DNA from: Candidatus Methanomethylophilaceae archaeon
GTDB taxonomy: Archaea > Thermoplasmatota > Thermoplasmata > Methanomassiliicoccales > Methanomethylophilaceae
Assembly (NCBI GenBank): GCA_944320495.1
Contig: CALUHR010000014.1
Coordinates: 1-50,526 of the forward strand
DNA: 50,526 bases
Direction of reading: 5' to 3'
The translations under genes and the position numbers were made by a program. The notes below the pieces were generated by a model. The model was not told the DNA's origin, ran no database searches, and saw nothing but the letters and a program-made list of their open reading frames with translations. How positions within the stretch are numbered: position 1 is the stretch's first letter; the number at the start of each line of letters is the position of its first letter. Shown here in pieces: positions 41,701 through 49,821 of the stretch.

Positions 41701-42923
41701 CGGCTCGCCCTGCAGGCCGCCTCATACACGTCGCGGAACGGCACGCCCTTCGACCTCGCTATCGCCGCCACGTCCTCGTACTCAGGATAGCAACGGACCA
41801 GTCCGTCGGAGGTGCAGACCTTCACGGACACCTCGCCGTATTCCGTGGAGACCTTCTCCATCGTCCTTCCGAGGATTGTGCGCTCCATCGCGACGCGGCG
41901 GATGCCGATGGTCGTGGTCTCGCGGAAGATCACCCCCTCGAGCCCCTGGCGGTCGGCCTCGTCGCATATGACGGTGAGAAGCCATCCCGGCCTGCCCTTC
42001 TTCATGAAGACCGGCGAGTAGCTGACGTCCCTCGCGCCCGCCGCGAACAGCCTCTCCGCCGCGTATCCGAGCTCCTCGCCCGTGCAGTCGTCCACGTTGC
42101 ATTCGAGCTTGACGATGCCCTCGGTGGAAGGCTCGGGCACGATGATCATGGCCCTCAGAAGGCCCGACCTCTCCGACTCGCGCTTCCCCGCGCCGATGCC
42201 TATTCTCGAGATCGTGAAGGACCTGGGCCTCTGGCAGTCCCTGGCCGCGGCCGCGAACGCCGCCCCGGTGGGGGTGACGTACTCGCCCGCGGAATCGGTG
42301 ATCCTCAGCGGGAGCGAATGGGCCCTGGCTATGTTCACCACGGCCGGTACGGGCACGGGCATCACGCCGTGCTGGCACCTCACGGTGCCGGTGCCTTCGT
42401 ACAGTTCGGAGAAGCACACCCCGTCGGGGTCGAGGCTGTCCAGGCACACCCCGAGCGAGACGATGTCCACTATGGAGTCAACCGCGCCGACCTCGTGGAA
42501 GTGGACCTCCTCCAGGGGGACGCCGTGGGCCTCCGACTCGGCCTCGCCGAGTATCCTCAGGATGCGGAGGGAGATGAACCTGGCACGTTCGGTCATGTCG
42601 GCCCCCTCGATCAGGGCGGCTATGTCGCCGTAGTGCCTGTGGGCATGGTGATGGTGGTGATGGCCCTCTTCGTGATGGTGCCCGTACAGGTACTCCGCGT
42701 CGTGGTCGTGGTTGTCCTCGTCCAGGACGACGTCGAAGTCCTTCGCCCTGATGCCGGACTTCATCACGTCCCTGATCGCGATGTCGAACCCGTCGACATC
42801 CAGGCTGTCCAGGGCCCTCGTGAGCGCATCGGGGTCGGCGCCGAGGTCCAGCATGGCCGCCACGGCCATGTCCCCGCTGATCCCGGATTCGCATTCGAAG
42901 TAGAGGGTTCCGTTCATGCCCAT
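41388..42923 (-). CDS. larC: LarC, nickel-pincer cofactor nickel insertion protein, with antisense-overlapping tail
   Basis: LarC inserts nickel into the pincer cofactor used by lactate racemase and related enzymes. The N-terminal LarC1 part starts LYFECESGISGDMAVAAMLD and has a His-rich metal-binding stretch (HHEEGHHHHHHAHRHYGD) near residues 82-99. HFHEVGAVDSIVDIV follows near 140-155, and GVMPVPVPAV near 183-192. The LarC2 part has LECNVDDCTGEELG and MKKGRPGWLLTVIC. Known LarC proteins are about 400 residues. Similarity should end near 41700, after the typical EYEDVAAIARSKGVPFRDVY. The frame then runs 104 codons further as antisense of the TetR gene, and I doubt this tail is conserved. LarB and LarE are not in the window. 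Starts at 42923 or 42917. Confidence 0.88.
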   Translation of the reverse strand: MGMNGTLYFECESGISGDMAVAAMLDLGADPDALTRALDSLDVDGFDIAIRDVMKSGIRAKDFDVVLDEDNHDHDAEYLYGHHHEEGHHHHHHAHRHYGDIAALIEGADMTERARFISLRILRILGEAESEAHGVPLEEVHFHEVGAVDSIVDIVSLGVCLDSLDPDGVCFSELYEGTGTVRCQHGVMPVPVPAVVNIARAHSLPLRITDSAGEYVTPTGAAFAAAARDCQRPRSFTISRIGIGAGKRESERSGLLRAMIIVPEPSTEGIVKLECNVDDCTGEELGYAAERLFAAGARDVSYSPVFMKKGRPGWLLTVICDEADRQGLEGVIFRETTTIGIRRVAMERTILGRTMEKVSTEYGEVSVKVCTSDGLVRCYPEYEDVAAIARSKGVPFRDVYEAACRASRQRRQRRFMRMNVLISSLNSGRWTDTPAISIASLTSSLVKQYPTMPLPWKSTDSWIICAASSDTPRVSTSLAENLSVRRTYSALNGASLSTETLVSIMHWSIVA

Positions 42924-42956
42924 AGTTACGCACCGTCACTTAAAATGGTTCCGAAA

Positions 42957-43712
42957 TCATGCGGACGGATCGGTGAAAGTGCAGGGCATGCCGTTCAGGC
43001 ACTTGCCGCAGACCTGCTTGCCGGAGCGCTCCTCGTTGATGGTGCACCTCTCGTCGCATGCGACCCTGTCGAAGCCGTCCCCGCGGAGCGCGTGACCGGG
43101 GCAGACGTCCATGCAGAGCCCGCAGCTCCCGTCCCTCTTGTACAGGCACCTCTCGCCGTCGAAGTAGGCGTCGTGCTCGCAGGGCACGTCGGTGATCACC
43201 GAGAAGAACCTGCCGCAGCACCCCGATTCGGTGATCAGCATCTGGTTCATGCCGAAGCTCCCCAGGCCGGCGATGCGGGCCACGTGCCTCTGGGACCAAC
43301 AGCTGTAGGTCCTGTCCAGGATGATCCCCGCATCCACCGGGACCTCGGCACGGTACCCCATCCCGCGGACCTTCCCGGCGATATGCTGGCACAGCTCCGC
43401 TGCCATGGCGTTGGTGAGTCCGTAGGCGTGCGCCCAGCAAGGGGTGGCGAACTCCCCGCCCTCGTTGTCCTCCGATATGGCCTCGGTGAACGGGAGGAAG
43501 TAGGATATCACCGTCGTGGCCCCGTCGAGGTAGTCGGAAGGAAGCTTCTGCCTCTCGTTGCCGATCTCGCGTATCCTGGCGAACTCCGGGGACGCCGCAT
43601 CGGCGAGGCCGACGAGCGGCTCCCTCCAGATGGGCTCCTCCCCGTGCTCCCTGCAGTATCCCGGAATGAACTCCGCAATCCACGCCCTGACAGAATCCCT
43701 GAGTCCGTCCAT
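42957..43712 (-). CDS. QueG-like double [4Fe-4S] protein
   Basis: This protein of about 251 residues resembles the iron-sulfur half of epoxyqueuosine reductase QueG and related cobalamin-linked reductases. The N-terminal part has SYFLPF and WSQRHVARIAGLGSFGMNQM, the latter the family's conserved glycine-rich segment. A C-terminal ferredoxin-like domain has CGLCMDVCP and a later CGKCLNGMPC. It is shorter than QueG and lacks the HEAT-repeat end. The exact substrate is therefore unknown, and a role as a general corrinoid or iron-sulfur redox protein is possible. The ATG at 43712 is preferred over an upstream one at 43757 because a TATA box (ctttattatc, about 43733-43745) lies between them. Confidence 0.7.
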   Translation of the reverse strand: MDGLRDSVRAWIAEFIPGYCREHGEEPIWREPLVGLADAASPEFARIREIGNERQKLPSDYLDGATTVISYFLPFTEAISEDNEGGEFATPCWAHAYGLTNAMAAELCQHIAGKVRGMGYRAEVPVDAGIILDRTYSCWSQRHVARIAGLGSFGMNQMLITESGCCGRFFSVITDVPCEHDAYFDGERCLYKRDGSCGLCMDVCPGHALRGDGFDRVACDERCTINEERSGKQVCGKCLNGMPCTFTDPSA

Positions 43713-43732
43713 GGCGGAGGAAGCCCCGTGCC

Positions 43733-43745
43733 AGATAATAAAGTG
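43733..43745 (-). promoter_or_regulatory. TATA box of the QueG-like gene
   Basis: On the minus strand cactttattatct lies about 21-33 bases before the ATG at 43712 and decides that start. Confidence 0.5.
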
Positions 43746-43778
43746 AAGGGGTTTCAAGCGGTTTCCTGCGGCCCGGTA

Positions 43779-44873
43779 TCAGAGTATTCCCATGTCGGTG
43801 AGCTTCTCGGGCAGGTACGTGTCGGTGACGTAGTCGAGACCGTACTTCGCCAGCGCCTGCTGCTCGGCCTTCTTGTTCATCTGGAGCATGGCCTGGATCT
43901 CGTTGACCCAGAACTCGTCGGTGAACCTGGGGTCGGATAGCTCCGCGTGGAGGGCCCCGATGTCCTTGTCGTTGAGCTTGTCGGTGGGCAGGTCGTAGTT
44001 CAGGATGTCCGACGCCGTGATGCCCACGAACTGGGCGGTCGGAGTCGCCAGGTACTCGGAGATGTGCGCGGTCTTGATCGCACCGTAGGCGACGGACGCG
44101 TAGATCCTGAAGGACCACGGGTCGCCGTCGGTGAAGACCACGACGGGGATGTTGTACTCCTCGTTCATCCTCTTGATGAGGCGCCTGGTCGACCTGGCGG
44201 GCTGTCCGGACAGGTGCACCAGCGTGCACCCGACCTTCTCGGGGTACCCGTTCTCGATCAGCCTGGCGAACATACCTCCCGTCTCGATCGCCATGACGAA
44301 CCTCGTGTTGCCCGGGTCGATCTGGAACGTGTCGTCCTCGACCTTGTACGGCACCGCGAACCCCGCCTCTGACACGTCGTCGATGCAGTTCATCTTCTTC
44401 ATGCCCTTCTTGGTCATCGTCGTGAAGTTGATGTCCCCGTAGACGTGGGCGCCCGACTCCTCCGGCCTGAGCTTGAAGTCCTCCCTCATGCAGCCGGTGA
44501 TGGTCTCCAGGTCCTCCGCCAGGAGGTTGCTCTCGTCCTGGCTGTGGAACTTGGCGTGGTTCCATCCCTCGGAGATGTAGTACATCTCCCTCAGGGTGGA
44601 CGATTTGCTGTCGCGGATCATCTCGTTGATGAAGTCCGCGGTGTACACGGTGCGGAGCATCATGACGGCCCCGTTCACGGTCTTCGCGGAGCGGGACGTC
44701 TTGAGGTCGCCGTACTTCCACACGTTGTGGGCCGGGTCGAACTCGATGTTCCTCTTGGACCTCAGCGGCAGCTCCATGGATGGGATCTGCCCGTCGTCCA
44801 GCTGGTCGTAGAGATGCTCCACCAATCCGGTGAGGCTCTCCTTCGCCTCCTCCTGCCTGTCAGTCCTCGCCAA
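43779..44873 (-). CDS. top6A: DNA topoisomerase VI subunit A
   Basis: This 364-residue protein is the DNA-cleaving subunit of topoisomerase VI, the archaeal type IIB enzyme related to Spo11. The catalytic tyrosine lies in [12 protein letters not shown] near residues 96-107. The Toprim domain shows [11 protein letters not shown] (Glu) and [16 protein letters not shown] (Asp-x-Asp) near 195-262. No ATG fits the expected N terminus. A TTG at 44873 gives the normal archaeal length and overlaps the end of top6B by 14 bases, so translation is probably coupled. A downstream GTG is the alternative start. Confidence 0.93.
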   Translation of the reverse strand: MARTDRQEEAKESLTGLVEHLYDQLDDGQIPSMELPLRSKRNIEFDPAHNVWKYGDLKTSRSAKTVNGAVMMLRTVYTADFINEMIRDSKSSTLREMYYISEGWNHAKFHSQDESNLLAEDLETITGCMREDFKLRPEESGAHVYGDINFTTMTKKGMKKMNCIDDVSEAGFAVPYKVEDDTFQIDPGNTRFVMAIETGGMFARLIENGYPEKVGCTLVHLSGQPARSTRRLIKRMNEEYNIPVVVFTDGDPWSFRIYASVAYGAIKTAHISEYLATPTAQFVGITASDILNYDLPTDKLNDKDIGALHAELSDPRFTDEFWVNEIQAMLQMNKKAEQQALAKYGLDYVTDTYLPEKLTDMGIL

Positions 44874-46890
44874 GATCCTCGACCTCCTCTTCCTCTTCCT
44901 CGTCGTCGGCGAAGTCTCCCTCGTCCGTCTCCACAATCTCCATTCCCTTGATCCCCCAGTCGCCGGGCAGCATCTCGGCGCCCATCACCATCGCCGGGTT
45001 CAGCCCGGAGAAGTAGACGTCGTCGGCGTCGAAGGTGTCCGCCAGCTCGCCGGTGAGCTCGAACGTCACCGTGGTGTGCTCCGAGGGCGGCAGGTCCTGG
45101 ATGGTCCAGTTCGTCTTCCCGTCCTCGTTCATGTCCTTGAAGTGCTCATGGCCGAACAGCGTCAGGTTGACCGCCTCCTTCGGGAGCTGCGCGTGGAGCA
45201 TGAAGGTCCTCGGCAGGCTGGTGTAGTTGTACACCGTGAAGGTGACCTCCCTGGTCTTCTTGTCCAGCTTCTTCAAGGACGGCTCGACCCAGACCACGTT
45301 CATGATCCTCGTGATGGTCCTGTCCAGGTTCGGCACCGGCCTTCCCAGGTGGTCCGCGGCCTTCTTCGCCATGTCGGGCAGGATCTCCTGCACGATCTCG
45401 AACTTGGCGTGGGTCTTCTTCTTCCTCTCCATCTTGTTGAGATGGCTCTTGAGGTTCCTGGCGCACAGCCTGAGCGCCAGGCCGATCTCGGATATGAGCT
45501 CGGGGTAGGAGGCGATGGCCTCCTTGCCCTCCGATGTGAACGGGACCTTGGTGGACGCCACGTGCACGAGGATGATCGCGGGTCCGAAGGGTATGCCCTT
45601 CCCTCCGCGCTGCTCCAGACCGTACCTGCGCCAGTCCATCTCGGAGATGGCCTTGGTGATGGCGCAGGCGCCCTGCTGGTAGAGGAGCGGGACGCGGTTC
45701 GCGAACCTGAGGATCTGGACCTGGCCGTCGGACGGTATGTCCCCGCCGTAGACGATCCCGGCCTCCACGATGAACGGGTTCCCGTTCACGGCCTTTGGCG
45801 AGCGGGTGACCGGGGTCGCGTAGTACTCGGGCCTGAGCCCCTCGAGCACGTGCATCAGTCCCTTCTTGATCAGCGTGTCCCCGATGGGGGACAGGCAGTC
45901 GGTCGGAGGGGCCATGATCTTGACCTCGCCGATCGCCTTGAGGATCCTGATCGCGTCCTCCCTGTCGACCTTTGCGGGGCTCTTGTCGGGGTTCACGCCC
46001 GACCTCTCGCATATCTCGGTGGCGATCCTGTCCGTGATCCTGGAGAAGTCGTTCTTCAGGAACGCCTTCAGTGTCTTCTGCTGGGTGTTGGAGGCGTACT
46101 TCAGGATGTCCCCGATCTCCATGCCTTCCGGGTGGGGCTTGATCTCCTTCGGCTTCGGGGGCATGATGTCCGTCGCCCTCTCGAAGACGTACCTCTTGCC
46201 CTCCGGGTCCCTGAACGTGATCTGCGCGTGCGGGTTGACGATGGCCGTGTCGCGCAGGTACTCGAACACCGACTGCTTGCCGGTGATGTATCTGCCCTTG
46301 ATCGTGTACTCGATGCTGGTCCCGTGCTCCTTGCCCTCCCACTCGAAGGCCTTGTCGTTGGTGACGATGGGGCGGTTGGTCTTGGTGTCGATGACGATGT
46401 CCATCCCCCATGCGACCTCGTCCTCGCCCTCGATCTTGGACATGACGTGGGCGGGCTTGCCGGTGGTGATGTTGCCGTACATGACGGTGGCGGAGATCCC
46501 GATACCCTGCTGTCCCCTGGACTGGCGGAGCGCGTGGAACCTCGAACCGTAGAGGAGCCTGCCGAAGACGTTGGGCATCATCTTGTGGACGATGCCGGGA
46601 CCGTTGTCCTCGATGCAGATGCAGTAGTCCTCGTCGTTGAGCCTGTCGATCCTGACGGACACGTCCGGCAGGATGCCGGCCTCCTCGCATGCGTCGAGGG
46701 AGTTGTCCACGGCCTCCTTGATTCCCATCAGGAGGGATTTGGAGCGGGAGTCGAATCCGAGGATCTGCTTGTTCTTCTCGAAGAACTCCGTGACGGAGAT
46801 CTCCTGCTGCTTGGCGGCCAGCTTGTGGGCGATGGCCGTCTTTCTGCCGCCTGGCTCAGCGGTCTCTTTCGTCGAATCTTCAGAGGGCAT
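44860..46890 (-). CDS. top6B: DNA topoisomerase VI subunit B
   Basis: This 676-residue protein is the ATPase subunit of topoisomerase VI. The GHKL domain shows [18 protein letters not shown] near residues 56-73, EDNGPGI near 94-100 and [11 protein letters not shown] near 123-133. The H2TH and transducer domains follow, with the conserved lysine region in [16 protein letters not shown] near 395-410. A C-terminal Ig-like domain (about 530-640) resembles the extra domain of Methanosarcina Top6B. The end is a strongly acidic tail of about 20 residues. It is the first gene of the top6B-top6A pair. Confidence 0.95.
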   Translation of the reverse strand: MPSEDSTKETAEPGGRKTAIAHKLAAKQQEISVTEFFEKNKQILGFDSRSKSLLMGIKEAVDNSLDACEEAGILPDVSVRIDRLNDEDYCICIEDNGPGIVHKMMPNVFGRLLYGSRFHALRQSRGQQGIGISATVMYGNITTGKPAHVMSKIEGEDEVAWGMDIVIDTKTNRPIVTNDKAFEWEGKEHGTSIEYTIKGRYITGKQSVFEYLRDTAIVNPHAQITFRDPEGKRYVFERATDIMPPKPKEIKPHPEGMEIGDILKYASNTQQKTLKAFLKNDFSRITDRIATEICERSGVNPDKSPAKVDREDAIRILKAIGEVKIMAPPTDCLSPIGDTLIKKGLMHVLEGLRPEYYATPVTRSPKAVNGNPFIVEAGIVYGGDIPSDGQVQILRFANRVPLLYQQGACAITKAISEMDWRRYGLEQRGGKGIPFGPAIILVHVASTKVPFTSEGKEAIASYPELISEIGLALRLCARNLKSHLNKMERKKKTHAKFEIVQEILPDMAKKAADHLGRPVPNLDRTITRIMNVVWVEPSLKKLDKKTREVTFTVYNYTSLPRTFMLHAQLPKEAVNLTLFGHEHFKDMNEDGKTNWTIQDLPPSEHTTVTFELTGELADTFDADDVYFSGLNPAMVMGAEMLPGDWGIKGMEIVETDEGDFADDEEEEEEVEDLGED

Positions 46891-47005
46891 CCGGGCGGGT
46901 GATTGCCGTCCAAGTCTTAAGCTTGGGGTTGGCCCCTTCGGGAGGGGAGGTCTTTCGGCGGAGGTCGGCCGATGCTTCGCGGTGAGGCGTGGCCCGGGCG
47001 CATCG

Positions 47006-47014
47006 CTTTAAAAG
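47006..47014 (+). promoter_or_regulatory. TATA box of the membrane-anchored protein gene
   Basis: gctttaaaa lies about 23-31 bases before the ATG at 47037, within a near-palindrome cgctttaaaagcg. It supports the internal ATG over an upstream in-frame start at 46989. Confidence 0.5.
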
Positions 47015-47036
47015 CGTTCGCATCGATTCCAGAATC

Positions 47037-47990
47037 ATGAAGAATGGTAACCTGGTCCTTGCGGGCGTCGCCACCGTGGTGGTCGCTCTGTGCCTGATCT
47101 TCTCATTCATCTACCTCCAGGGAGACTCCCAGGACGGTCCCGCCGGATACGACACCGACACCCTGAGGACGGACGTCGTCGCAGGCGACTACTACGTCGT
47201 GGAGATGACCTCCGACGGAGCGGACTATCAGACTCCGCAGATGTTCACCGTGCTTGCCATGATCGTCGATGACGGACGCATCCTCTATCAGTCGACCATC
47301 TCCCAGTACTCCTGGACGACGGCGGAGGAATTCGCCAACGTCCTGCCTGCGGGCGTTGAGCCGGTGAGGACGGAGGTCATCGACACGGCGTTCGGCGAGA
47401 GGGAGTGCCAGGTGTACCTGGAGGAAGCGGCGATCGACACGTACGCCTGGTACAGCAACGGATGCCTGTACAGGATCCAGGTGGAAGTTCCCAACCCGGA
47501 CTCGGCCCTGCCGGACACCGTCATCACCTTCGACATCGTGGAGAGCACGCTGTACTCGGACGCGGCCCCGGAGCATCCGCAGGCGGTCGTCAAGGAGCTC
47601 GAGGTCGGCGACTGGATGACCTACGAGACGATAGTCATAGACACCGACACCGGCATGACGGTCAATCAGACGGCCACCCGCGAGGTAATCGAGTCGATCG
47701 ACGGGGACAACGTCCAGGTCAGGACGTTCACCAACGGGGTCGACCAGGGACTGTCCGTTTACCCGAAGGACGTGTTCCTCACGGGGATCGGACCGGATTT
47801 CGACGGTGCCAAGGTAGGTTCGGGGGCCTTCATTCTGGACGGCGGGATCGTCTCCTGCGATCGCTACGTCGCCTCCGACGAGGTGTTCACGATCAATGCC
47901 CTGATCGTGGACGGCATGACCCTCTGCGCATTCAGCGAGTACGAGGGGTACCTGGGCATAATCTGCATCACGGACACCAGTCTCATCTGA
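47037..47990 (+). CDS. Membrane-anchored extracellular protein of unknown function
   Basis: This 317-residue protein starts with MKNGN and then one hydrophobic helix, LVLAGVATVVVALCLIFSFI, near residues 6-25, which acts as an anchor or signal. The rest is acidic and beta-rich. Two similar halves may be present: GDYYVVEMTSDG near 62-73 and VGDWMTYETIVID near 195-207 open comparable segments. No catalytic motif is visible. Such anchored acidic proteins are frequent in the Thermoplasmata; a role at the surface is inferred. A 7-bp hairpin follows 15 bases after the stop codon. Confidence 0.7.
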   Translation: MKNGNLVLAGVATVVVALCLIFSFIYLQGDSQDGPAGYDTDTLRTDVVAGDYYVVEMTSDGADYQTPQMFTVLAMIVDDGRILYQSTISQYSWTTAEEFANVLPAGVEPVRTEVIDTAFGERECQVYLEEAAIDTYAWYSNGCLYRIQVEVPNPDSALPDTVITFDIVESTLYSDAAPEHPQAVVKELEVGDWMTYETIVIDTDTGMTVNQTATREVIESIDGDNVQVRTFTNGVDQGLSVYPKDVFLTGIGPDFDGAKVGSGAFILDGGIVSCDRYVASDEVFTINALIVDGMTLCAFSEYEGYLGIICITDTSLI

Positions 47991-48005
47991 CGTCGAAACC
48001 CCTTA

Positions 48006-48022
48006 CGCCCCGTCACGGGGCG
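48006..48022 (+). terminator. Hairpin terminator
   Basis: cgccccg-tca-cggggcg is a perfect 7-bp stem, 15 bases after the stop codon of the membrane-anchored protein gene, followed by a T-containing run. Confidence 0.6.
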
Positions 48023-48064
48023 GTTCTATGACAATATGAAATACTCCGGCGGAGATGGGAGTCC

Positions 48065-48475
48065 ATGGGAGACAGGAACCTGGACCGTGCCGTTTCCAAC
48101 ATCGTCAAGCGCTGCGAGCCTGTCGCAGTGGCGTCCTACTCCGACGGGACGGGACTGCTCGTCGTCATGGAGTCCTCGGAGCGTTCCCGTGCCAAGAGGA
48201 TGTCCGGCGTAAGGGACGCCATGGGGAGGCCGGGGAGACTGCTTGACCTGATGGTCTACACCCCGGAGGAGGTCCTGGAGCTGAGGGGCGAGCCTGAGAG
48301 CCCGCTGTCCGCGGTCCTGTCGGGATGCAAGGTCGTATACGGGTCGCTCGACGGTCTCAGACGATCCCGTCAGGGGCCTGGGAGGTTCCCAACTCCACCA
48401 ATGAAATCGTCCCAACTCCACCAATTATATAGTCAAATAACAATTTCACTTTGCAATGTCCCAAGACTCCAGTAG
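48065..48475 (+). CDS. Degenerate minimal nucleotidyltransferase-like protein
   Basis: This 136-residue protein resembles small nucleotidyltransferase-domain (MNT/HI0073-like) proteins, often half of a HEPN-MNT toxin-antitoxin pair. SDGTGLLVVMESSERSR near residues 26-42 corresponds to the catalytic strand. The later LLDLMVYTPEEV near 59-70 and SGCKVVYGS near 86-94 fit the family. The usual GSxxxG helix and one catalytic Asp are missing or changed, so activity is doubtful. The last 35 residues lie over the promoter repeats of the next gene and overlap it by 20 bases, so the natural end may have been lost. No HEPN partner is adjacent. Confidence 0.5.
   Translation: MGDRNLDRAVSNIVKRCEPVAVASYSDGTGLLVVMESSERSRAKRMSGVRDAMGRPGRLLDLMVYTPEEVLELRGEPESPLSAVLSGCKVVYGSLDGLRRSRQGPGRFPTPPMKSSQLHQLYSQITISLCNVPRLQ
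48388..48425. repeat. Tandem 15-bp direct repeats at the DUF4143 ATPase promoter
   Basis: cccaactccaccaat occurs exactly twice, at 48388-48402 and 48411-48425, with an 8-base spacer. The second copy touches the TATA box (aattatatag, 48423-48432). Two same-orientation sites one to two helical turns apart suggest a regulator-binding site, possibly for the encoded ATPase itself. Confidence 0.6.
48423..48432 (+). promoter_or_regulatory. TATA box of the DUF4143 ATPase gene
   Basis: aattatatag lies about 24-33 bases before the ATG at 48456, giving a leaderless transcript. Confidence 0.6.
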
Positions 48476-49778
48476 ATACATCCCCAGACTCGCTGACGTC
48501 GAGCTCCGTGAGAACCTCGAGGCGTTCGGAGCTGTCGTCATCTTGGGTCCCAAATGGTGCGGGAAGACCACCACTGCAGAGCAGGTCGCCGAGAGCGCCA
48601 TATACCTTCAGGATGAGGACCGTAGGGAGGAGTACGAAGCGGCGCTCAAGACGCGTCCGTCCATGCTTTTGGAAGGCCCCAAGCCAAGGCTGCTCGACGA
48701 GTGGCAGACGGCACCGGCCCTCTGGAACGCCGTGCGCAAAAGCGTGGACGACACTGGGCGTGAGGGGCTCTACATAATGACAGGCTCCGCCTCATACGAG
48801 AAGAGGGAGAGCGACCACACAGGTACGGGCAGGATTGTCGAGATGAGGATGCACACGATGAGCCTCTACGAGTCCGGGGCCTCGACCGGGGAGGTGTCCC
48901 TGAGGTCCCTGTTCGGCCCGTGTGCGGTGTCCGGGCAGTCGAGACTGAGCCTGGAGGACATAGCGGAGCAGGTGGTCCGCGGAGGCTGGCCCAGCTCCGT
49001 CGGGAAGAGCACGAGCGTCGCGTGCAGGCAGGTGGCCGGCTACTGCGAGTCCATCGTGAACATGAGGGTCCGGTCCTTCGACGGGAACGGGGACCTGAAG
49101 ACAGGGGCATATCACGATCCCAACAAGATGAGGCAGATCCTCAGGTCCCTTGCCAGAAACGAGTCGTCGATAACGCCTGACACCACGATACTGAGGGACA
49201 TCGCCGAGAGGGACAGCACATCGATCAGCATCAACACCCTGAGGGACTACCTGAACGCTCTCAGGAAGGTGTATCTGATAGACGACACAGCGGCGTGGAG
49301 CCCGAGTCTCCGCTCCAAGGCGACGATGAGAACATCGGACACGAGGCATCTGTGCGATCCAGCCGTGGCGGCGTACTTTCTGGGAGCGTCAGTCAAGGAT
49401 CTTATGTCAGACCTAAACACATTCGGGCTCCTGTTCGAGTCCCTCGTCGTCAGGGACCTCAAGGTCTACGCTGGCGTCCTAGGGGCGGACGTGATGCACT
49501 ACCGGGACAGCGACGACCTCGAAGCAGACGCTATAATCCACATGAGGGGCACCGGGGAGTGGGGAGCCATCGAGGTGAAGCTGGGACAGGGTATGGTGGA
49601 CCAGGCTGCGCGCAACCTGCTGAGGATCAAGGAGAAGGTCAGGAACGAGCCCTCGTTCCTCGCGGTCGTCACAGGGACGGAGTACGCCTACACCCGCGAG
49701 GACGGTGTCCATGTGATCCCGATAGGCTGTCTGAGGGACCGATGTCATCCACGCTCCATCGTCCACTCGTCGCCCTAA
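48456..49778 (+). CDS. AAA ATPase with DUF4143 domain
   Basis: This 440-residue protein belongs to the AAA_14-DUF4143 family. Walker A is ILGPKWCGKTTTA near residues 29-41, and the Walker B-like strand RLLDEWQTAPALWNAVR lies near 78-94. An arginine/sensor region follows (MTGSASYEKRE). The C-terminal DUF4143 domain has LFESLVVRDLKVYA near 328-341, then HYRDSDDLEADAII and WGAIEVKLG near 345-375. The latter resembles a PD-(D/E)XK nuclease core (Asp, Glu-x-Lys). These proteins are abundant in archaea and bacteria, often in patchy or mobile families, and their function is unclear. Confidence 0.9.
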   Translation: MSQDSSRYIPRLADVELRENLEAFGAVVILGPKWCGKTTTAEQVAESAIYLQDEDRREEYEAALKTRPSMLLEGPKPRLLDEWQTAPALWNAVRKSVDDTGREGLYIMTGSASYEKRESDHTGTGRIVEMRMHTMSLYESGASTGEVSLRSLFGPCAVSGQSRLSLEDIAEQVVRGGWPSSVGKSTSVACRQVAGYCESIVNMRVRSFDGNGDLKTGAYHDPNKMRQILRSLARNESSITPDTTILRDIAERDSTSISINTLRDYLNALRKVYLIDDTAAWSPSLRSKATMRTSDTRHLCDPAVAAYFLGASVKDLMSDLNTFGLLFESLVVRDLKVYAGVLGADVMHYRDSDDLEADAIIHMRGTGEWGAIEVKLGQGMVDQAARNLLRIKEKVRNEPSFLAVVTGTEYAYTREDGVHVIPIGCLRDRCHPRSIVHSSP

Positions 49779-49784
49779 GCGCGC

Positions 49785-49793
49785 GTTAAATAC
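49785..49793 (+). promoter_or_regulatory. TATA box of the dehydrogenase gene
   Basis: gttaaatac lies about 29-37 bases before the ATG at 49822, within an AT-rich patch that runs into the start. Confidence 0.5.
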
Positions 49794-49821
49794 GATAAAA
49801 CCATCCCCATCCACGATACAA

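Noticed and set aside
41700..42923. Programmed frameshift in larC as known in some bacteria with split larC
   Set aside because: The LarC1 and LarC2 parts are continuous in a single frame here, so no frameshift is needed.
48388..48425. Two 15-bp repeats as the start of a CRISPR array
   Set aside because: Only two copies with an 8-base spacer are present, no leader or cas genes are near, and they lie at a promoter. No CRISPR array was seen elsewhere in the window.
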